DNA of 64,000 bases from the IMG/VR virus record IMGVR_UViG_3300042897_000994, positions 1 to 64,000 of that record; one strand, given 5' to 3'. Positions 58,910 to 64,000 of the stretch are shown one piece after another. The translations under genes and the position numbers were made by a program. The notes beneath the pieces are model-generated. The model was not told the DNA's origin. It was given only the letters and a program-made list of their open reading frames with translations, and did not search any database. Source of the stretch: a virus. The number at the start of each line of letters is the position of its first letter. Within the stretch, counting starts at the first letter, position 1.

Positions 58910-60205
58910 ATGGACAAGTATGGCATAGATTACGAAAAAATCTTTTTTCTTTACTTTCTAAAAAATCCTTTTTTCTTATCTAAAGTATACAAAGGATTTT
59001 TTAGTAATCAGGATCTGGATTTTTTATCTCAAGTTGCAAAGGAGTTTCAAGTAAAGTTTCAAGAAACTCCTTCGAAAGATCAACTTAAGATTCTGATTAA
59101 AAATGTAAAAGAAAAAAGAGAGCTAGATGATGAAATCGTAGAGGCTATCTTCCAAACCGATATCAAGCAATATGATGAAGAATGGCTTGATAGAACTTCC
59201 AAAGCTTGGATAGCTTGGAAGCATTTCGATAAAAAACTTATTTCTACTGTAGAATTTGTAAAGTTTCAGGATGTCACTCCTGAAAATGTAGAAAAAATAG
59301 TCAATCAAGCAATTGGGATTTTATCTGAAGGTAGCTTAACCTTCGATCAAGATCATGGTTTAGACTTTTTTGAACCTGAAGATCACATTCAAAAAGAATC
59401 TTCTAAAATTCCTTCGGGTAGAGATTTTATAGATCGAATTACAGGCGGAGGTTATGATGCTAAATCTCTCGTTGTTTATGCAGGTGAACAAAATATTGGA
59501 AAAAGTATTTGGCTTGCAAATGATGCATGTAGCTTTGTAAGAATGGGTTATAACACTGCATTTATTACTGCAGAAATGGCAGCTCATAAAGTTGTAAAAA
59601 GGATTGGATCAAATCTTTTAGATATTACAATGGCCGAATATTCCAAGAAAACCTCTGATAGATCTTTTATGAAAAGAAAACTAGAAAGAGTGTCAAATGG
59701 AGTAATGCCACCAGGTAGACTTTTTGTAAAAGAATTTCCTACTTCTCAGGCTACTGTTCCTGATATTGAAAAATTCTTAAAGGGATTAGAAGAATCTCAA
59801 TCATTTAAACTGAAGGCAATTGTTCTCGATTATATAAATATCTTAGCCAACTTTAGAAATCCTAACAGCGAAAATACATATATGAAGATTAAGCAAATTG
59901 CAGAAGATCTTCGAGCAATGGCGGTAAGAAATGACTGGTTAATTATCACTGCAACTCAAATCACTAGAGGAGGTTGGGATGCTACAGAGATAAATATGTC
60001 GAATATTGCTGAATCTGCAGGTTTGGCTCATACTGCAGATATGATGTATGCAATTATTCAAGATTCAATGATGCATGCAAACAAAGAATATTGGTTAAAA
60101 GTCTTAAAAATTAGAGACGGAGAAGGCAAAGGATCTAAATGCAGATTTGAAATTAATTATGAGTATATGCGTCTTAGGGAAACTGGCGACGTAATAACAA
60201 ATTAA
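58910..60205 (+). CDS. 41: Replicative DNA helicase, gp41/DnaB-like
   Basis: The protein has 431 residues (T4 gp41: 475). The RecA-like core has Walker A GEQNIGKS (192-199), in which N-I replaces the usual G/A-x-G pattern, then FITAEMAAHKV, Walker B KAIVLDYINIL and the DnaB-type glutamine loop ITATQITRGGW. The N-terminal ~140 residues are helical, like the DnaB N-domain. It unwinds the fork as a hexamer and cooperates with the primase at 41.6 kb. Confidence 0.9.
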   Translation: MDKYGIDYEKIFFLYFLKNPFFLSKVYKGFFSNQDLDFLSQVAKEFQVKFQETPSKDQLKILIKNVKEKRELDDEIVEAIFQTDIKQYDEEWLDRTSKAWIAWKHFDKKLISTVEFVKFQDVTPENVEKIVNQAIGILSEGSLTFDQDHGLDFFEPEDHIQKESSKIPSGRDFIDRITGGGYDAKSLVVYAGEQNIGKSIWLANDACSFVRMGYNTAFITAEMAAHKVVKRIGSNLLDITMAEYSKKTSDRSFMKRKLERVSNGVMPPGRLFVKEFPTSQATVPDIEKFLKGLEESQSFKLKAIVLDYINILANFRNPNSENTYMKIKQIAEDLRAMAVRNDWLIITATQITRGGWDATEINMSNIAESAGLAHTADMMYAIIQDSMMHANKEYWLKVLKIRDGEGKGSKCRFEINYEYMRLRETGDVITN

Positions 60206-60208
60206 AAG

Positions 60209-60775
60209 ATGATGGAAGAAGAAGAATTTGAAGACGAGTCATTGTCCAGGAGGATAGATGATATAGACGAACTGTACAAAGTAGAAAAAGTATCAGATGA
60301 AGAAGAGAACCCAGATATTGAAGAAGAAATCAGCAATGGATTACGGGTAGATAAGATTTTTGATAATTCATTTGGTGAAAGTGAATATGATGGAAGCAAG
60401 TCGAATTTCGCGGTAGATGCGCAATTTCATGATTATGAAGAAGCCGAAGAAAAAATTCATTACAACTTACTGTTCGAAAAGATTCACGCTCTTATAAAAA
60501 GTTCTCAATATTCAGCATTAAATGAAGTTAAAGAGAATGGCAAGATCTCAAAACTAAATAAAATGCAAATTAATCAAGTATATGGATTTGTCTTAAACTC
60601 TCTTCCCGGTACTGAAAGAAAGATTGAAATTTTTTCAATTCTTTCTGATTATTTTGACATTCATCCATCTAAGTTCTATTCTTCACTTTCAAACAAATAC
60701 AAGAATGATCTGATAATAGAGTTAGATCAGTCTATGAATATTTTTGAAAAGAAGAAGATCAGAAGATTATTTTAA
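60209..60775 (+). CDS. Acidic protein of unknown function between gp41 and gp47, 188 aa
   Basis: The first ~55 residues are very acidic (EEEEFEDES, DEEENPDIEEEI). The rest is helical, with QINQVYGFVLNSLPGTERKI and FSILSDYFDIHPSKFYSSLS. Length and slot recall T4-like late sigma factors (gp55, 185 aa, near gp47 in T4 and cyanophages), but I see no sigma region 2 signature and do not claim it. The acidic start could contact RNA polymerase or the clamp. Its stop overlaps the gp47 start by 1 nt. Confidence 0.6.
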   Translation: MMEEEEFEDESLSRRIDDIDELYKVEKVSDEEENPDIEEEISNGLRVDKIFDNSFGESEYDGSKSNFAVDAQFHDYEEAEEKIHYNLLFEKIHALIKSSQYSALNEVKENGKISKLNKMQINQVYGFVLNSLPGTERKIEIFSILSDYFDIHPSKFYSSLSNKYKNDLIIELDQSMNIFEKKKIRRLF

Positions 60776-61845
60776 TGTATAAGAGAATTATAATAACTAG
60801 TGACTGGCATTTTGGAATTAGATCCAATAACTTAGATTGGTTTGAAATCATGAAGGACTATCACGAGTCCTTTTTTATTCCTTGGCTAGAAGAGAATGTA
60901 CAAGAAGGTGACGTAATGTATCATCTTGGCGACGTTTTTGATAATCGACAAAATGTTAATTTGTTAATAGCAAGTTATGCAATCGATCTATTTGAAAGAC
61001 TTTCCAGAATTGTACCGATACATATTATCGTGGGTAATCATGATATTTACAGAAAAAACACAAATGAAGTAACTTCTGTAGATATTCTAAAACACATCCC
61101 AAATATCACGATTCATAAAGAACCTATTGTTCATAAATATAAAGAAGCAAAATGTCTTTTGATGCCTTGGAGAAGAGATAAAGAGCATGAACAAGAAACT
61201 CTAGCCGAATATAAAAACGTAGATTATCTTTTTTGTCACTCTGAAGCTAAAGGGGTTAGAACAACATCAAATCCACATATCAAACTTGAAGAAGGGAATG
61301 ATGTGAATCTATTCAAAAGATTCAAAAGAGTTTATTCTGGACATATTCACTATGCTCAAAGATTTTCTAACGTGAATTTCGTTGGTAATCCTCATCATAT
61401 GACCAGATCGGATAGAGGAAATAAGAAAGGTATCTGGCTTCTGGATATGGAGACAGGTACGGAATCATTTTACGAAAATACAAGATCACCCATATTTTTG
61501 AAGTATAAGATGTCATCCATATTAGATGAAACTGTTGAAACTCTTCAAGAAAAGTTTTCTAATAACTTTATTGACTTACAAGTTTCTTCTAAGTTTATCA
61601 CTAGCTGTAATATCAGTACCTTGATAAATCTGCTTGAATCTCATGCTCGAAAGATAGAATTAGACATTCAAGAAGAAGAAAACTTAGATGTTGAAGGCTT
61701 TGAGATAGATGAAAATGTTTCCGGTGAATTCGATATTTTGAATATTTCAAAAACATATATCGATTCAACTTCATATGATGAAGAGTTAAAAGAAAGACTA
61801 TTGAAGTCAATTAAGAGTTTATATTTGAAAGTCAATGAAGATTAA
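60775..61845 (+). CDS. 47: Recombination nuclease, gp47 (SbcD/Mre11-like)
   Basis: The protein has 356 residues (T4 gp47: 339). Two-metal phosphoesterase motifs are complete: SDWHFG (Asp10, His12), LGDVFD (52-56), VGNHDI (Asn88, His89), CHSEA (His155) and SGHIHYAQ (His190, His192). With gp46 it resects DNA ends for recombination and host DNA breakdown. It overlaps gp46 by 11 nt, which favours balanced expression of the two subunits. Confidence 0.95.
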   Translation: MYKRIIITSDWHFGIRSNNLDWFEIMKDYHESFFIPWLEENVQEGDVMYHLGDVFDNRQNVNLLIASYAIDLFERLSRIVPIHIIVGNHDIYRKNTNEVTSVDILKHIPNITIHKEPIVHKYKEAKCLLMPWRRDKEHEQETLAEYKNVDYLFCHSEAKGVRTTSNPHIKLEEGNDVNLFKRFKRVYSGHIHYAQRFSNVNFVGNPHHMTRSDRGNKKGIWLLDMETGTESFYENTRSPIFLKYKMSSILDETVETLQEKFSNNFIDLQVSSKFITSCNISTLINLLESHARKIELDIQEEENLDVEGFEIDENVSGEFDILNISKTYIDSTSYDEELKERLLKSIKSLYLKVNED

Positions 61846-63499
61846 AAAGGTTATATTTAAAAACTTTGCAAGTTACGGAAATACACTACAAACACTAGAT
61901 TTCGAAGACACAAGTTTGTTTCTAGTTTTAGGAGGTAATGGATTCGGTAAAAGCACACTTGCAAATGTTATCAAATTTCTCTGCTACGGTAAAGTAGAAG
62001 GAGTCAATAACGGAGAATTACCGAACCGCATAAATAAGAATCTCTGGGGTTCAATTGAATTAGAATCAAGAGGAAGACATGTAAAAATAGAAAGAGGTCT
62101 GGCTCCTAATATTTTCAAAATTTATATAAACGGGGTTGAATATGATCAGGCAGGAAAAATGAACACTCAAGAATATCTTGAAGAAGAGATATTCGAAATC
62201 TCATATAATGTTTTCAAAAATGTAATTATTCTTTCTGTTAATGATTTTAAGTCATTTTTGACGATGAGTCCTGGCGACAAAAAGAGTATTGTAGATAAAC
62301 TCTTCGGCTTTAGTGTTATTAATGACATGCGAGAATCGATAAAAAAGGACAGAAGGGAAGTAAGACAAGAATTAAAAACTCTGGAAGATGAATTAAATTC
62401 ATTAACTGAAAGTATTCTTTCTGTTCAGGAAAAGATTATTCAGCTAGAAGAAGCTTCTCAGAAAAAGAACTCAGAAAAAATTAAAGATCTAAAAAATCAG
62501 CTTTTTCAGTTCGATGAAAATAAGAAAAAGTTAAACGAAGCCAACAAGACTCTAAAAGACAGACTTTCTGGAATTGACAAACAGATAAGCGAAAATAGAA
62601 AGATATATGCGGAGTCTTCAGCTGAAGTTAAGACTCTAGATCAGAAGCTTAAGCTTTTCGAAAATAAACAGTGTCCTACTTGTCAGTCAGATTTAAGCGG
62701 AGAATTTCATCAGAATCTAAAGAAAGATCTAGAAGACAAAAAATCTCAACTCTTAGAAAAAGAACAGTCAGTAGAATCTCTAATAAAAGAGAGTAGAGAA
62801 GCTTATAAACAAGTTCAAGATAAACAACATGGGATTATTTCTAAGCTTTCTTCTCTAGAAACGAATATGAATAATCTAAAGAAAGAATTAGTAAAACTCG
62901 CATCGAATTTAGATAATGGAGAGCATACAGAACTTTCTTCTTTGATCAGAGAATTCAGAGATAAAGAAAAAGAGAAAACAGACAAAAAAACAACTGTTGG
63001 TTCAGAAGATCATTACTTGCAGATTTTAGAAAATATTCTCGGAGATGATGGAATTAAGAACTTAGCAATTAAGACTATTTTACCTACGTTAAATAGTCAA
63101 GTCGCTCAGATGGGAAGAAGAATGCACATCCCATTCAGTATTAAGTTTGACGATAAATTTGATTCTATTATTACTCATCTTGGAGAAGAAATTAATCCAA
63201 AGACAATGAGTACTGGAGAAAGAAAGAAAGCTGATTTTGTGATTATTATTGCTCTGATTAGACTTTTAAAGTTGAGATATCCAAGTCTTAATATTCTTTT
63301 TCTCGATGAAATTTTTAGTTCTGTAGACTCTGACGGTGTTTATCATATCATTGGCATCCTACATGATATGGTAAAAGAGATTGAAATGAATACTTTTGTT
63401 ATCAATCACACAGTTCTTCCCAGCGAATTATTTGATAAGAAAATTGAAATACGCAAGGATAGCGGATTTAGTTCTTTTTCAGTAGAGACCATTTCTTGA
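61835..63499 (+). CDS. 46: Recombination ATPase, gp46 (SbcC/Rad50-like)
   Basis: The protein has 554 residues (T4 gp46: 560). Walker A is GGNGFGKST (33-41). A long coiled coil at about 165-390 is broken by a zinc hook C-P-T-C (Cys280, Cys283). The ABC signature is STGERKKAD (459-467) and Walker B LNILFLDE (485-492). It is the ATP-driven partner of gp47. The late-promoter-like motif for the next gene overlaps its last codons. Confidence 0.95.
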   Translation: MKIKKVIFKNFASYGNTLQTLDFEDTSLFLVLGGNGFGKSTLANVIKFLCYGKVEGVNNGELPNRINKNLWGSIELESRGRHVKIERGLAPNIFKIYINGVEYDQAGKMNTQEYLEEEIFEISYNVFKNVIILSVNDFKSFLTMSPGDKKSIVDKLFGFSVINDMRESIKKDRREVRQELKTLEDELNSLTESILSVQEKIIQLEEASQKKNSEKIKDLKNQLFQFDENKKKLNEANKTLKDRLSGIDKQISENRKIYAESSAEVKTLDQKLKLFENKQCPTCQSDLSGEFHQNLKKDLEDKKSQLLEKEQSVESLIKESREAYKQVQDKQHGIISKLSSLETNMNNLKKELVKLASNLDNGEHTELSSLIREFRDKEKEKTDKKTTVGSEDHYLQILENILGDDGIKNLAIKTILPTLNSQVAQMGRRMHIPFSIKFDDKFDSIITHLGEEINPKTMSTGERKKADFVIIIALIRLLKLRYPSLNILFLDEIFSSVDSDGVYHIIGILHDMVKEIEMNTFVINHTVLPSELFDKKIEIRKDSGFSSFSVETIS

Positions 63500-63508
63500 T
63501 ATATAAAA
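63500..63508 (+). promoter_or_regulatory. Late-promoter-like element
   Basis: TTGATATATAAAAAAAATGG, core TATATAAAA, 13 nt before a GTG at 63522. The ATG at 63512 gives only nine codons, so GTG is the likely start and the spacing then matches the other copies. Confidence 0.6.
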
Positions 63509-63521
63509 AAAATGGCTCTAA

Positions 63522-64000
63522 GTGTCTGCATACAACGCTGAATTTAATACTGATGATGTTTATTTAAGATACATCGTTATAGCTCTACTAGCAGAGTTAA
63601 GAAATAAAGTCTACTTTTACAACTATGTAGACGGTTCAAAGGTTAAAATTGAAGTGCCTTTCTACTATTCAGTAACAGGCCAAGAACGTTTTCTTCTAGA
63701 TAAATTTCTGTTTGAAGCTCTAGACAAAGATAAAGCAGTAGGAGATTATGAAAGAGTCCCCAGAGGGATTATTGAACTTGATTCTGCCGCAATAGATTCA
63801 GGTTCTCTTGTAAATAAATTTGTCAGAGGAGAATTTTTAAGAGAAATTAATGGAGTTCTTAAAACTTTTTCTCTCAACACTCAGCTCATTCCTCTAAATT
63901 TGAATTTTAAAGCTACGATTGTAGCTAACAATAATCTTGAAATGTTCAAAATATTTCAAGGCGTTATTTCAACCCTGTACAAAACGAGCAATTTTTACGT
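63522..64000 (+). CDS. Probable structural protein (3' truncated by window end)
   Basis: The frame is open from GTG 63522 to the window end (about 159 codons), and a stop lies directly upstream in frame (63519). The protein reads SAYNAEFNTDDVYLRYIVIA, then PFYYSVTGQERFLLDKF, ERVPRGIIELDSAAIDSGS and NKFVRGEF. Segments of this type occur in T4-like structural proteins of uncertain role. The late-promoter motif supports a virion function. It is not in the six-frame list because it starts with GTG and has no stop in the window. Confidence 0.65.
   Translation, partial: MSAYNAEFNTDDVYLRYIVIALLAELRNKVYFYNYVDGSKVKIEVPFYYSVTGQERFLLDKFLFEALDKDKAVGDYERVPRGIIELDSAAIDSGSLVNKFVRGEFLREINGVLKTFSLNTQLIPLNLNFKATIVANNNLEMFKIFQGVISTLYKTSNFY

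Overview
The window is a 64 kb stretch of a tailed, T4-like (contractile-tail, myovirus-type) phage genome. It is AT-rich, nearly every gene lies on the plus strand, and stop/start codons are tightly packed (ATGA and TAATG overlaps). The evidence for T4 kinship is a set of recognisable replication and recombination proteins (gp32, gp61 primase, UvsY, UvsW, a gp56-like dUTPase, split gp43 polymerase, gp45-like clamp, UvsX, gp41, gp47, gp46) and baseplate proteins (gp53/LysM-like, gp27-like, gp5-like spike, gp25, gp6, gp7). Start codons are preceded by A-rich leaders with almost no Shine-Dalgarno sequence. Together with an Hc1-type histone-like gene and a Bacteroidota-style NrdB, this suggests a host in the Bacteroidota; that host assignment is inference.

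Layout. 0-4 kb: the 3' part of a giant collagen-like tail fibre gene ending in an S74 self-cleaving chaperone, and a virion-associated partner. 4-6.2 kb: four small unknown genes and one minus-strand cupin gene. 6.2-12.9 kb: baseplate hub and spike operon. 13-14.1 kb: a ribosomal-protein-S1-like gene with its own terminator. 14.2-39.4 kb: baseplate wedge (gp25, gp6, gp7) followed by very large tail/fibre structural proteins, a fibre with short collagen segments, two paralogous coiled-coil proteins and a possible tube protein. 39.4-44.8 kb: a small putative internal head protein, RuvC-like resolvase, gp32, primase, UvsY and UvsW. 44.8-50.2 kb: an accessory block (acidic repeat protein, leucine-rich-repeat protein, MBD4-like DNA glycosylase, an unknown protein, a DUF3008-containing protein). 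50.3-63.5 kb: nucleotide metabolism and replication (dUTPase, polymerase part 1, NrdB, NrdA, Hc1-like protein, clamp, polymerase part 2, UvsX, a small winged-helix protein, gp41 helicase, an unknown acidic protein, gp47, gp46). The window ends in a truncated probable structural gene.

How it works together. A repeated element, TATATAAAA usually preceded by G-A or C and followed by more A, lies 12-16 nt before nine start codons (one on the minus strand). It is the best candidate for the phage late promoter. Several of these sites precede proteins whose first ~10 residues resemble the T4 capsid-targeting sequence of internal head proteins, some followed by an (I/L)xE|A/S site like that cut by the T4 prohead protease. 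I propose that the cupin, the LRR protein, the acidic repeat protein, a small membrane-like protein and the DUF3008 protein are packaged inside the head and delivered with the DNA. This is the most interesting hypothesis in the window.

Other points of note are a B-family DNA polymerase split in the fingers with coiled-coil-like ends and four genes lying between the halves, the phage S1 protein, the histone-like gene with different arginine codon use, and a G+C-rich LRR gene. No tRNA gene, CRISPR array, insertion sequence or integrase was seen.
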